A DNA stretch of 64,000 nucleotides from Paenibacillus plantarum (GTDB lineage: Bacteria > Bacillota > Bacilli > Paenibacillales > NBRC-103111): positions 62,001-126,000 of the forward strand of contig NZ_WHNY01000064.1 in assembly GCF_013141695.1 (NCBI RefSeq), given 5' to 3'. Each line of letters begins with the position of its first letter. Position 1 is the stretch's first letter. The position numbers and the translations under genes were made by a program. Shown here piece by piece: positions 34,793 to 42,811 of the stretch. Under the pieces are notes generated by a model. The model was given only the letters and a program-made list of their open reading frames with translations, did no database searches and was not told the origin of the DNA.

Positions 34793-35776
34793 ATGGAATA
34801 CAATTATTTAGGCAGGTCTGGACTGCGCGTAAGTAAGCTTTGTTTGGGTACGATGAATTTTGGCGTCGATACGGAGCAAGCAGAAGCGTTCCGCATTATG
34901 GATGCCGCGTTGGATGCGGGCATTCAGTTCTTTGATACCGCTGATATTTACGGCTGGGGGGAAAACTCTGGCGCCACGGAGACGATTATCGGCAACTGGT
35001 TTGCGCAAGGGGGTAACCGCCGAGAACGCGTTGTATTGGCAACCAAAGTATATGAAAAACTTCACAAGCCACTGTACGGACCCAACGATGAGAGTGGCTT
35101 GTCCTTGTACAAAATCCGCCGCCATTTCGAAGATTCGCTTCGCCGTCTGCGAACGGATCATGTGGAGCTTTACCAGATGCATCACATTGACCGCCGTACG
35201 CCGTGGGAGGAGATTTGGGGTGCCTTTGAGGGACTGGTTAATCAGGGCAAAATTGATTATATCGGCTCCAGCAATTTTGCGGGCTGGCACCTGATGAAGG
35301 CGCAGGCAGCAGCCAAAGAGCGCCATTTCTTGGGGCTTGTGAGCGAGCAGCATAAATATCATTTGCTGAATCGCCTCCCGGAGCTGGAAGTTTTGCCAGC
35401 CGCTCAGGATTTGGGTTTAGGTGTTGTCGTATGGAGCCCGCTAGCGGGTGGACTACTTGGGGGCAATGCGCTTTCAGCTGACAAAGGTACGCGAAGAAGC
35501 AGACAAAGTGAGGCGCTCGTAGCTAAGCACCGCAATCAGCTGGAAGCCTTCGCAAGTTTGTGCGGCGAACTAGGTGAAAAACCCGCGCATGTGGCGTTAG
35601 CTTGGCTGCTCGCCAACCCGACCGTGACAGCGCCAATTATCGGGCCGCGTACGGTGGAACAGCTGCTGGACACGCTCCGAGCGGTAGAAATTAAGCTGGA
35701 TGAAGCGACACTTAAGGAGTTGGATCGTATTTTCCCAGGGCCAGGCGGAGCGGCTCCCGAGGCTTATGCTTGGTAA
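34793..35776 (+). CDS. Aldo/keto reductase
   Basis: A 327-residue TIM-barrel NADPH-dependent reductase. The catalytic tetrad is visible: Asp and Tyr in FFDTADIYGWGE, Lys in VLATKVYEK and His in YQMHHID. The cofactor-binding segment WLLANPTVTAPIIGPR is typical of the YhdN/Gsp69 type. GAGAGGGG is nine bases before ATG 34793 and too close to the alternative ATG at 34787. It likely reduces a sugar aldehyde or ketone in the pathway controlled by the divergent AraC regulator. Confidence 0.9.
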   Translation: MEYNYLGRSGLRVSKLCLGTMNFGVDTEQAEAFRIMDAALDAGIQFFDTADIYGWGENSGATETIIGNWFAQGGNRRERVVLATKVYEKLHKPLYGPNDESGLSLYKIRRHFEDSLRRLRTDHVELYQMHHIDRRTPWEEIWGAFEGLVNQGKIDYIGSSNFAGWHLMKAQAAAKERHFLGLVSEQHKYHLLNRLPELEVLPAAQDLGLGVVVWSPLAGGLLGGNALSADKGTRRSRQSEALVAKHRNQLEAFASLCGELGEKPAHVALAWLLANPTVTAPIIGPRTVEQLLDTLRAVEIKLDEATLKELDRIFPGPGGAAPEAYAW

Positions 35777-35837
35777 GGCGTCAGCTACCGTGAGGTATGT
35801 CGGTTACTTTTAAAAATAAATGGAAGGAGCTGCGTCT

Positions 35838-36569
35838 ATGAAGAACAATCGTTGGGCCTTGGTCACCGGAGCAGATCGGGGGCTAGGCCTCGCCTTGGCC
35901 AAAGGACTCTTGGCACGAGGTTATGACGTATGGGCAGGACAGTATGCGGAGGAATGTCAGGCATTGCAAGAGCTGGAGGCAGTCTACGGTAAGCGGTTGC
36001 GTCCTATTCCTCTAGACATCAGCGATGCGAAGAGCGTAGCGGAAGCACTGCGTACGGTGGCTGCTGAAACGGAGCAGCTTGATCTGCTCATAAATAATGG
36101 TGCCATCTTGGGGGACGTTACCTCCACGATTCAGGATGAGCTAGATTTTGAAGACATCGAGCAGGTGTTTCGCGTGAACACACTTGGCGCATTACGTATG
36201 ACGAATGGACTGATGGATCTTATTATAAAAAGCAATGACAAGATGATTGTGAACATCTCGTCCGAAGCAGGCAGCATCGGGGCTTGTAAGCGAACAGCTT
36301 GGTATGCCTACTGCATGTCCAAGGCTGCACTCAACATGCAATCGCAGCTCGTTCATAACCAAATTGCTCCGCTAGGCGGCAAAGTGCTAGTTGTGCATCC
36401 CGGGCATGTACAATCCTACATGAAGGGTGAGCTTGATACGTCTGCCAAACTGTCGCCAGAGCAATCTGCTCAGCACATTCTCAGCCTCGTCGAGCAGCGG
36501 CTCGGACCCGATTGGCCGGATCAGGAGCTGGCACTGACCGATTACCAAGGCGGACAATGGCCGTGGTAA
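35838..36569 (+). CDS. Short-chain dehydrogenase/reductase
   Basis: A 243-residue Rossmann-fold oxidoreductase. The glycine motif VTGADRGLGLALA, the NNGAILGD strand, the catalytic Ser in VNISSEAGS and the YCMSK (YxxxK) pair are all present. AAGGAG seven bases before ATG 35838 sets the start; the upstream ATG at 35820 is in the leader. It lies between the aldo-keto reductase and the ThuA-like gene with gaps of 61 and 37 bp, so it is probably co-transcribed. Substrate unknown. Confidence 0.9.
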   Translation: MKNNRWALVTGADRGLGLALAKGLLARGYDVWAGQYAEECQALQELEAVYGKRLRPIPLDISDAKSVAEALRTVAAETEQLDLLINNGAILGDVTSTIQDELDFEDIEQVFRVNTLGALRMTNGLMDLIIKSNDKMIVNISSEAGSIGACKRTAWYAYCMSKAALNMQSQLVHNQIAPLGGKVLVVHPGHVQSYMKGELDTSAKLSPEQSAQHILSLVEQRLGPDWPDQELALTDYQGGQWPW

Positions 36570-36606
36570 GATATGGCGATATGAAGTAAAAAGGAGATGA
36601 ATTCGT

Positions 36607-37248
36607 ATGGCAAATATGCCTACCTTGCTTCTTGGCAATAACGACGATGCGCCGTACCATACGTTGCGGGCGGTGCAGGAGCTAATTATCGATAACCTTG
36701 GGACGTCTTTTCAAGTGACAGCGGTAGAAGGGACCAGTCACCTGAAATTGGACGTCCTCCAGCCCTATCCATTAGTCGTTTCCTACTTAGATATTTGGGG
36801 GAAAGTACCTGCGACCGAGGAAACAGCAGGCCTCCTTCAGTATGTTGCTAGTGGTGGCGGACTGCTGGTCATCCATAATGGCATCTCCATCCAGGGCAGC
36901 CCGGAGCTTAGCCAGCTGATCGGAGCTCGATTCACGGGGCATCCGGCTTACACCACACTCCCCTTCACGAAGACCGAGAGCAATCATCCGTTGACGGAGG
37001 GACTAGAGCCGTTCGTGATGGACGAAGAGCCGTACCGCTTCGAACTAGATCCGTTCGCGCCGATCGAGGTTCTTTTGACGTACACGCATGAAGGAAAAGA
37101 ATGGCCTGCAGCTTGGACGCGCACATATGGATTGGGTAGGGTCGTTTACCTGATGCCCGGCCATCATCCACCATCCTTTCAATCGGAGGCTTATGGGAAG
37201 TGGATTCGATCTGCGGGTTTTTGGGCAGCAGGCGTGCCAGTTACCTAA
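36607..37248 (+). CDS. ThuA-like (trehalose utilisation type) protein
   Basis: A 213-residue class-I glutamine-amidotransferase-like fold of the ThuA group. Features are LLLGNNDDAPYHT at the N-terminus, YVASGGGLLVIHNG in place of the nucleophile elbow, and GRVVYLMPGHHPPSF near the C-terminus. ThuA proteins of rhizobia are linked to keto-sugar (3-keto-disaccharide) metabolism, and family members often lie beside Gfo/Idh and sugar-isomerase genes. AAAGGAG precedes the ATG. It is the last gene of its group before a terminator. Confidence 0.85.
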   Translation: MANMPTLLLGNNDDAPYHTLRAVQELIIDNLGTSFQVTAVEGTSHLKLDVLQPYPLVVSYLDIWGKVPATEETAGLLQYVASGGGLLVIHNGISIQGSPELSQLIGARFTGHPAYTTLPFTKTESNHPLTEGLEPFVMDEEPYRFELDPFAPIEVLLTYTHEGKEWPAAWTRTYGLGRVVYLMPGHHPPSFQSEAYGKWIRSAGFWAAGVPVT

Positions 37249-37275
37249 GCTGTCAATCGGCTCCATATCATAGAC

Positions 37276-37308
37276 AAAACCAGCGTCTGTATAGGCGCTG
37301 GTTTTTGT
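37276..37308 (+). terminator. Terminator after the ThuA-like gene
   Basis: AAAACCAGCG at 37276-37285 pairs with CGCTGGTTTT at 37296-37305, giving a 10-bp stem with a 10-base loop followed by further T. It closes the 33.8-37.2 kb gene group. Confidence 0.88.
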
Positions 37309-37365
37309 GTGCGTTCTATTCATCATGCTCGCACCCTTCATGCAACCCGCACCCAACCCCGACCC

Positions 37366-37415
37366 AACCCAACCCAACCCAACCCAACCCAACCCAACCC
37401 AACCCAACCCAACCC
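37366..37415. repeat. Pentanucleotide microsatellite (AACCC)10
   Basis: Ten uninterrupted AACCC units, flanked by degenerate copies (ACCCAACCCCGACCC before, GACCCCGACG after), sit in a tract from about 37330 to 37502 that is almost free of G on the plus strand. The minus strand reads (GGGTT)n and could form a G-quadruplex. Confidence 0.95.
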
Positions 37416-37504
37416 GACCCCGACGCTGAACCTGAACCTGCACCCGCACTCGACCCCGCCTCGCCCCAGCCCCGCCCCCCGAATTCCGAATCCCGCCCCC
37501 TAGC

Positions 37505-37840
37505 TAACGGACACAGGGGACGTTATTTGTTGAGTAATCGAGGGTTTGAAATTCCTGACGGACACAGGGGACGTTATTTGTTGAGTAATCGAGGGTTTGG
37601 AATTCCTTAGGAACACAGGAGATGTTATTTGTTGAGTAATCGAGGGTTTGGAATTTCTAACGGACAGAGGAGACGCTATTTGTAAGTAATCGAGGTTTTG
37701 AAAACTCTAACGGACACAAGAACCTCTATCTGCCCGAAATCAGCCATCAAACAGCGCTTTATGCCACAATAACGTCTGTCGTGTCCGTTAGCTTCCCAAT
37801 AGAGTTATTCCAGTAGTATTAACGTCCATGGTGTCCGTTA
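37505..37840. repeat. 51-bp tandem array with palindromic core (array A)
   Basis: Units begin at 37505, 37556, 37607 and 37658 (51-bp period), with a partial fifth unit at 37708. Each starts with a core of the form TAACG, about 11 bases, CGTTA, followed by a TTTGTTGAGTAATCGAGG tail. The first two units are nearly identical and the fourth has lost one base. Two inverted cores follow at 37769-37790 and 37819-37840, 50 bp apart. No unique spacers exist between units, so this is not a CRISPR array. Confidence 0.9.
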
Positions 37841-38041
37841 GCGTAGCAATCTTCCGACTCGATGCCTCAAAATGCGCTTAGTGGCGATCCAATGTCCTTC
37901 CAAGGGTGACGTAACGAACGAGCCAAGTTTATACGTAAAAACATTTTTATATAGTCAATTTAAAGACTTGTCTTTTATATGTCCCCTTTCATACAATAGG
38001 AGAAGATAGTAAGTAAGACCTTAGGATTGGAGCGCTGTGTG

Positions 38042-38722
38042 ATGCGTTTTAAAGATGTGTTTTCTATCATCGGTCCCTCGATGATCGGTCCTTCCTCCTC
38101 GCATACCGCGGGTGCGATACGTTTGGGACGCGTCGCCAGACAACTGCTAGGCGAGTTGCCGCTCAAAGCCGAGATCACGTTATACGGATCCTTCGCGGAT
38201 ACGTATCGCGGGCATGGCACGGATCTCGCGCTGGTCGGCGGGATTTTGGATTTTGAGACGGATGATCCACGTATTCCTCAAGCGGCAGATGAGGCAGAAG
38301 CGTTAGGCGTCGCTGTAGCTTTTCATATTAGTAAAGATAAAGCTGATCATCCGAACACGGTGGGTATTGTACTTACCTCAGAATCGCGGAAAGTCAGCAT
38401 GAGAGGGGCCTCGATCGGAGGAGGCAATGTAGAAATAATTAACGTTGATCAATTTGACGTGAAATTCACAGCGAATTATCCGACATTGATCATTTCACAT
38501 CATGATCGGCCAGGAATGATTGCCGATATTACAACGCTGTTAGGCAGCAATCAAATCAATATTGGATTTATGGATTTGGATCGGAAAGGGCGCAACCGAG
38601 AAGCGATGACGGTCATTGAGACGGATGCGTCGATTCCAGCTACTTTAGTTGAACAAATGCTGCGGTTGAACATGATCACCGACGTTAGAAAAGTGGACCT
38701 TGCAGAAAGAGGTGACGCATGA
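38042..38722 (+). CDS. sdaAB: L-serine dehydratase, iron-sulfur type, beta subunit
   Basis: A 226-residue beta chain of the two-subunit Fe-S L-serine deaminase, which converts L-serine to pyruvate and ammonia in the cytosol. It opens with the family block FSIIGPSMIGPSSSHTAGA and ends with an ACT domain (LIISHHDRPGMIADITTLLG) that probably senses serine. GGAG nine bases before ATG 38042 selects this start over the TTG at 38027. Its end overlaps the alpha-subunit gene by 4 bp (ATGA), so the two are translated in step. Confidence 0.95.
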   Translation: MRFKDVFSIIGPSMIGPSSSHTAGAIRLGRVARQLLGELPLKAEITLYGSFADTYRGHGTDLALVGGILDFETDDPRIPQAADEAEALGVAVAFHISKDKADHPNTVGIVLTSESRKVSMRGASIGGGNVEIINVDQFDVKFTANYPTLIISHHDRPGMIADITTLLGSNQINIGFMDLDRKGRNREAMTVIETDASIPATLVEQMLRLNMITDVRKVDLAERGDA

Positions 38723-39603
38723 GATTCCGGACATTAAAGCAACTTGCCGAGGTATGCGCAGCGGAAGGGTTGACGATAGCGGAAGTGATGCTGGCTGATC
38801 AAAGTCAAGAATCAGGAAAACCGCCTGAGTATGTGTTTGAGAAAATGCGAGCGTACTATCAAATCATGAAAGAGGCGGTGACCAAAGGCCTGACCGAGGA
38901 CACCACCTCGCGAAGCGGGTTAACGGGGAAGGATGCACAGCGTGTCGCCACCTATCTCACAACAACGGAGGCATCGCTCGGCGAAGAGGCTTGTAAAGCG
39001 ATGGCTTATGCCCTCGCCGTTTCGGAAGTTAACGCGTCCATGGGACGAATTATTGCGACGCCGACAGCGGGCTCATGCGGGATTATTCCAGGTGTATTTA
39101 TCAGTTCTCAGCAGCGTTTTGGCTGGGAGGATGATCATCTGGTGAAGGGACTGCTATGTGCTGGTGCGATAGGGTATGTGATCGCCAACAATTCTTTCGT
39201 TTCGGGTGCAGAAGGCGGCTGTCAGGCTGAAGTTGGTTCTGCGATCGGGATGGCGGCTGGCGCACTCGTTGAGCTGCGCGGCGGCACGCCAGAACAAGCG
39301 ATGCATGCAGTAGGGCTTGCGCTTAAGAATACACTCGGACTGATCTGCGATCCTGTCGGCGGACTGGTGGAAATCCCATGCATCGTGCGCAACGGCTTCG
39401 GTGCGGTTAACGCCATGGCGGCAGCCGATATGGCATTGGCCGGCGTCAGATCAGTGATCCCTTCCGATGAGGTTGTCCAAGTCATGTATGAAGTGGGCAC
39501 AGCCATGCCGGAGAAACATCGCGAAACGGCCAAAGGCGGCCTAGCTCAGACACCGACCGGACGTAAAATTATGAAGGAACTGAATCTCAATAGGAAGCAG
39601 TAA
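38719..39603 (+). CDS. sdaAA: L-serine dehydratase, iron-sulfur type, alpha subunit
   Basis: The 294-residue catalytic chain. Cys168 (EGGCQAE), Cys210 (GLICDPVGG) and Cys221 (EIPCIVRN) are spaced by 42 and 11 residues, the spacing of the three cysteines that hold the 4Fe-4S cluster in the single-chain bacterial enzymes. The TAGSCGIIPG motif lies around Cys120. The start overlaps the beta subunit stop. A bidirectional terminator follows. The pair links serine to central metabolism and has no evident tie to the neighbouring clusters. Confidence 0.95.
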   Translation: MRFRTLKQLAEVCAAEGLTIAEVMLADQSQESGKPPEYVFEKMRAYYQIMKEAVTKGLTEDTTSRSGLTGKDAQRVATYLTTTEASLGEEACKAMAYALAVSEVNASMGRIIATPTAGSCGIIPGVFISSQQRFGWEDDHLVKGLLCAGAIGYVIANNSFVSGAEGGCQAEVGSAIGMAAGALVELRGGTPEQAMHAVGLALKNTLGLICDPVGGLVEIPCIVRNGFGAVNAMAAADMALAGVRSVIPSDEVVQVMYEVGTAMPEKHRETAKGGLAQTPTGRKIMKELNLNRKQ

Positions 39604-39613
39604 CAGGCGTACA

Positions 39614-39664
39614 AATAACCGCCCCCTCATGGCATTCCATACCAAGAGGGGGCGGTTATTATTT
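39614..39664. terminator. Bidirectional terminator between sdaAA and the dioxygenase gene
   Basis: A perfect 15-bp stem (AATAACCGCCCCCTC / GAGGGGGCGGTTATT) has A and T on either side. It sits exactly between two convergent genes. Confidence 0.9.
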
Positions 39665-40577
39665 AAGAGGCATTGGGCTGTTTTTTGCGTGTAACGCTTT
39701 GTCGTCCATCAATGCTAACGGGGATATCCCCATCTACTGTAACTCGGCGAACAATGCGATGTTGATCACCATAATCATTAATCGCATAATGCTGCGTTGC
39801 CCGGTTATCCCAGATCACGACGTCGCCAGCTGACCAGCGCCAACGAACGGTATTTTCCAGCTTAGTAATGTGCGATTGAAGAAGCGCAATTAGTTGCGCA
39901 GAATCAGCAGAGGAAAGGCCAAGTATTTTCTTGGCAAAATGTCCAAGCACCAAGGTGCGCTCACCCGTTTCTGGATGGACACGAACGAGAGGATGCTCCG
40001 TTTCATACACGGTGGAGGCAAAAACATCCCGATGATGCTGCTTGGCCGAGTCTGATACTTGGGGACGATGTGCAGCATAGTCGTAATCATTACTATGAAG
40101 CGCCCAGAGCTGATCAACCAGGTTGCGAAGCTCGGCAGGCAGGTGCTCATACGCAGCTGCTGTATTCGCCCAGACGGTATCTCCGCCAGAGAGTGGCACA
40201 ACGACGGCACGGAGGACGGATGCTTGTGGATACGCATCCACGAAGGTTACGTCAGTATGCCAGGAATCAGCTCTACCTCCATGATTGGAGTCCAGCTCGA
40301 GCACATAGTCGGTACCCTGTTTAATAGGAACCGTGGGATGAGCGACAGGAGCACCTAACAAACGGGCGAACGCTTCTTGACCAGCGTCATCCAGTTGGTG
40401 CTGTCCACGAAAGAAAAGCACTTTATGCTGCAATAAGGCTTCTCGGATCGCGGAAACCGAGTGAGTGTCCAATTCAGCATGGAGGCTTACTCCTTTAATT
40501 TCTGCGCCAATTCTTCCCGCAATCGGTAATACCTCAATGTCCCCAGCTGTTTGATTTCTTTGCTCATTTGCACTCAT
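39663..40577 (-). CDS. TauD/TfdA-family alpha-ketoglutarate-dependent dioxygenase
   Basis: A 304-residue non-heme iron(II) dioxygenase. The facial triad is readable: His107 and Asp109 (WHTDVTF) and His263 (ATQHYAIN); Arg274 (QHRIVRR) would hold the 2-oxoglutarate carboxylate. Enzymes of this family release sulfite from taurine or alkylsulfonates, or cleave related ethers. GGAGG eight bases before ATG 40577 sets the start. It is downstream of a flavin monooxygenase and an SsuABC-like importer on the same strand, which supports a role in using an organosulfur compound. Confidence 0.9.
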   Translation of the reverse strand: MSANEQRNQTAGDIEVLPIAGRIGAEIKGVSLHAELDTHSVSAIREALLQHKVLFFRGQHQLDDAGQEAFARLLGAPVAHPTVPIKQGTDYVLELDSNHGGRADSWHTDVTFVDAYPQASVLRAVVVPLSGGDTVWANTAAAYEHLPAELRNLVDQLWALHSNDYDYAAHRPQVSDSAKQHHRDVFASTVYETEHPLVRVHPETGERTLVLGHFAKKILGLSSADSAQLIALLQSHITKLENTVRWRWSAGDVVIWDNRATQHYAINDYGDQHRIVRRVTVDGDIPVSIDGRQSVTRKKQPNAS

Positions 40578-40605
40578 CGTCATGACCTCCAAGGTTTATA
40601 ATTTT

Positions 40606-41955
40606 TTATGCGCCTTCTACGGCAACAGTCGCATACTGGTTAACGGGTCTTGCGAGTCCCAAATGCCCGCGAAGTGTGGATCCGGAATACTCCGTGCGGA
40701 ACAAGCCTCTGCGCTGTAGTTCCGGAATGACGAACTCTGCGAATTCTTCGATCCCTGCAGGCAAATACGGCGGCATCACATTAAAGCCATCGCTTTCCCC
40801 ATGTAGGAACCATTCTTCGAGTTGATCGGCAATTTGGATAGGGGTGCCAGCGAATGTGCGATGCCCACGACCGCCAGCTAGTCGGTGAAGCAGCGCGCGG
40901 ATGGTTAAATTCTCGCGCCCTGCGAGATCAACGACAAGCTGGAAGCGGCTTTTATTACCATTGATGTCGGACAAGCTAGGCAGTTCTGGTAACGGGCCAT
41001 CCAATGGATAGGAGTGCAAATTGACGCCAAGCATATTGGACAGCTGATTGAGCCCATATTCAGGAACGGTTAATTCGTTCAATTGTTGCTCTTTCTCTTT
41101 AGCCTCAGATTCTGTCTTACCAATGATGGGGCAAATGCCAGGCAGTATTTTTAACTGCTCAGGAGAGCGGCCATACTTCACTAATCTCGCTTTGACATCG
41201 GAGTAAAATTGCTGGGCTTCAACAAGAGTTTGCTGTGCGGTAAATATCGCCTCGGCGTACTGCGCAGCGAACTCTTTGCCATCCTCAGAAGAACCAGCTT
41301 GAACGAGTACAGGATAGCCCTGCGGAGATCTAGGAATATTCAAGGGACCACGAACTTTGAACATGTCGCCGACATGATTGATCTCTCGGACTTTACTTCG
41401 ATCTGCGAAGGTGCCAGATTCCCGGTCGATGATGAGAGCTTCATCTTCCCAACTGTCCCACAAGCTAGTTGTGACATCTAAGAATTCTTTTGCCCGCTCA
41501 TAGCGCTTGCTGTGCTCTAAATGGGTATCTTTGCTGAAATTGCTGGCTTCAAAGGCGCTGCCAGACGTAACGATATTCCAACCTGCGCGACCTTTGCTGA
41601 TATGATCAAGTGAAGCGAATTTACGCGCAACATGAAACGGTTCGTTATACGTCGTCGAGACGGTACCAATCAGTCCAATATGCTCCGTAACAGCGGCTAA
41701 TGCGGATAGTAAAGTAAAAGGCTCGAGGCCAACAAACGCGCCATGCTTAATATTTTGACTTACGGCCAACCCATCTGCGAGAAAGAGAGAGTCGAATTTC
41801 GCCTTCTCCGCAATTTGAGCGATCCGTTGAAAGTACCGAATATCGGTTATGTTCTCAGGCTCCGTATTCTGATGCCTCCAGGAAGCTTCGTGATGTCCAG
41901 TATTCATGAGAAAAACGTTTAAATGCAGTTGTCTTTTGGATTGACTCATGGTCAT
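40606..41955 (-). CDS. FMN-dependent monooxygenase, NtaA/SnaA/DszA type
   Basis: A 449-residue luciferase-like TIM barrel that uses FMNH2 supplied by a separate reductase. Features are LHLNVFLMNTGHHEASWR, FDSLFLADGLA, FVGLEPFTLLSALAAVTEHI and ASLDHISKGRAGWNIVTS, all typical of the NtaA/SnaA/DszA group that oxidises nitrilotriacetate, dibenzothiophene sulfone and related compounds. AAGGTGG is five bases before ATG 41955; the GTG at 41964 overlaps it. No flavin reductase gene is in the window. It is 28 bp from the dioxygenase gene, so both are probably on one transcript with the importer. Confidence 0.9.
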   Translation of the reverse strand: MTMSQSKRQLHLNVFLMNTGHHEASWRHQNTEPENITDIRYFQRIAQIAEKAKFDSLFLADGLAVSQNIKHGAFVGLEPFTLLSALAAVTEHIGLIGTVSTTYNEPFHVARKFASLDHISKGRAGWNIVTSGSAFEASNFSKDTHLEHSKRYERAKEFLDVTTSLWDSWEDEALIIDRESGTFADRSKVREINHVGDMFKVRGPLNIPRSPQGYPVLVQAGSSEDGKEFAAQYAEAIFTAQQTLVEAQQFYSDVKARLVKYGRSPEQLKILPGICPIIGKTESEAKEKEQQLNELTVPEYGLNQLSNMLGVNLHSYPLDGPLPELPSLSDINGNKSRFQLVVDLAGRENLTIRALLHRLAGGRGHRTFAGTPIQIADQLEEWFLHGESDGFNVMPPYLPAGIEEFAEFVIPELQRRGLFRTEYSGSTLRGHLGLARPVNQYATVAVEGA

Positions 41956-41974
41956 TCGCGCCACCTTTTTTTGT

Positions 41975-42811
41975 TTATTCGCTGTACGTTTGCTTCCAGC
42001 CTGTCAATCTTTTCTCGAGCGTAACAAGAAGAAAATTAATAATGACACCAATCACAGAAATCGAAATAATGCCAGCGTACATGTTCGTAATCTGAAAGCT
42101 GAATTGTGTGTATTGAATTAAGTAACCCAGGCCAGATTTGGCACCGACCATTTCAGCAGCGACAAGTACGAGAATTGAGCTTGCACCTGCCTGCCGAATG
42201 CCTACAAAAATCGTGGGAATTGCAGCAGGGATGATCACCTTGCGAAAGAGTTGGATCGAAGACAGGCCCATGGAACGAGCCGATTTAATTAAAAGGGGTT
42301 CCACATTTTTCACACCACTAATGGTGTTCAGTAGAAGCGGGAAAGCGCACGCATAGAGGACGATGGCGACTTTAGAGGTTTCACCAAGCCCTAGTAAGAG
42401 GATGAATACGGGTAGAATGGCCAATGCTGCTGTATTCCGAAGCAACTCAAGCAAAGGATTGAGATACTCCGATACGGGCTTCCACCAGCCTATCGCAAGT
42501 CCGAGGGGAATACTGAGCAATATGGCTAAAATGAATCCGCCGAGAGAGCGCGACAAGCTTGCAGTCGTATGCTCAGCCAGATCGCCGGAGAGCAGCAGTT
42601 GCCACCAGGCCGTAGCAATTTCGGAGATCGGTGGGAAGAAAGTGGCGTCGACGAGCCCGAGGCGCGGGGCAAATTCCCATAAGACCAGCAAGGCGAGAAT
42701 AACGATGGTGTTTTTAAATGCTTTTCGCAGCTTGGTTACGATCCAACTTATGGCATCGAAGTTTTCTTTTCTACCTAAGATCAAGGCTTTACCTGCATTC
42801 ACACTAGCCAT
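41975..42811 (-). CDS. Sulfonate/nitrate/taurine-type ABC permease
   Basis: A 278-residue permease of the SsuC/TauC group with about six helices. The EAA-like loop (IKSARSMGLSSIQLFRKVII, then PAAIPTIFVG) is present. The gene overlaps the ATPase gene by 8 bp, and the monooxygenase start follows about 20 bp after its stop. Together these indicate tight co-expression as one importer/enzyme operon. Confidence 0.93.
   Translation of the reverse strand: MASVNAGKALILGRKENFDAISWIVTKLRKAFKNTIVILALLVLWEFAPRLGLVDATFFPPISEIATAWWQLLLSGDLAEHTTASLSRSLGGFILAILLSIPLGLAIGWWKPVSEYLNPLLELLRNTAALAILPVFILLLGLGETSKVAIVLYACAFPLLLNTISGVKNVEPLLIKSARSMGLSSIQLFRKVIIPAAIPTIFVGIRQAGASSILVLVAAEMVGAKSGLGYLIQYTQFSFQITNMYAGIISISVIGVIINFLLVTLEKRLTGWKQTYSE

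Larger units (their letters stand above)
37249..38041. other. Non-coding repeat island
   Basis: About 790 bp without a credible gene. In order: a terminator (37276-37308), a C-rich and G-poor tract containing ten perfect AACCC units (37366-37415), a 51-bp direct repeat array (37505-37750), two inverted copies of its core (37769-37790 and 37819-37840), then the leader of the serine dehydratase operon. The long frames that cross it arise because 51 bp is a multiple of three. Confidence 0.8.

Noticed and set aside
37366..37415. True telomere or linear-replicon end
   Set aside because: It is internal to the chromosome with genes on both sides, and bacterial linear ends do not use such repeats.
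37200..37610. Open frame of 136 codons across the (AACCC)n and 51-bp repeats
   Set aside because: It overlaps the end of the ThuA-like gene, has Pro-rich and repeated low-complexity content, no ribosome-binding site, and stays open because 51 bp is divisible by three.
37505..37840. CRISPR array
   Set aside because: There are no unique spacers: the whole 51-bp unit is repeated, unit length and content do not fit repeat-spacer structure, and no cas genes are present.
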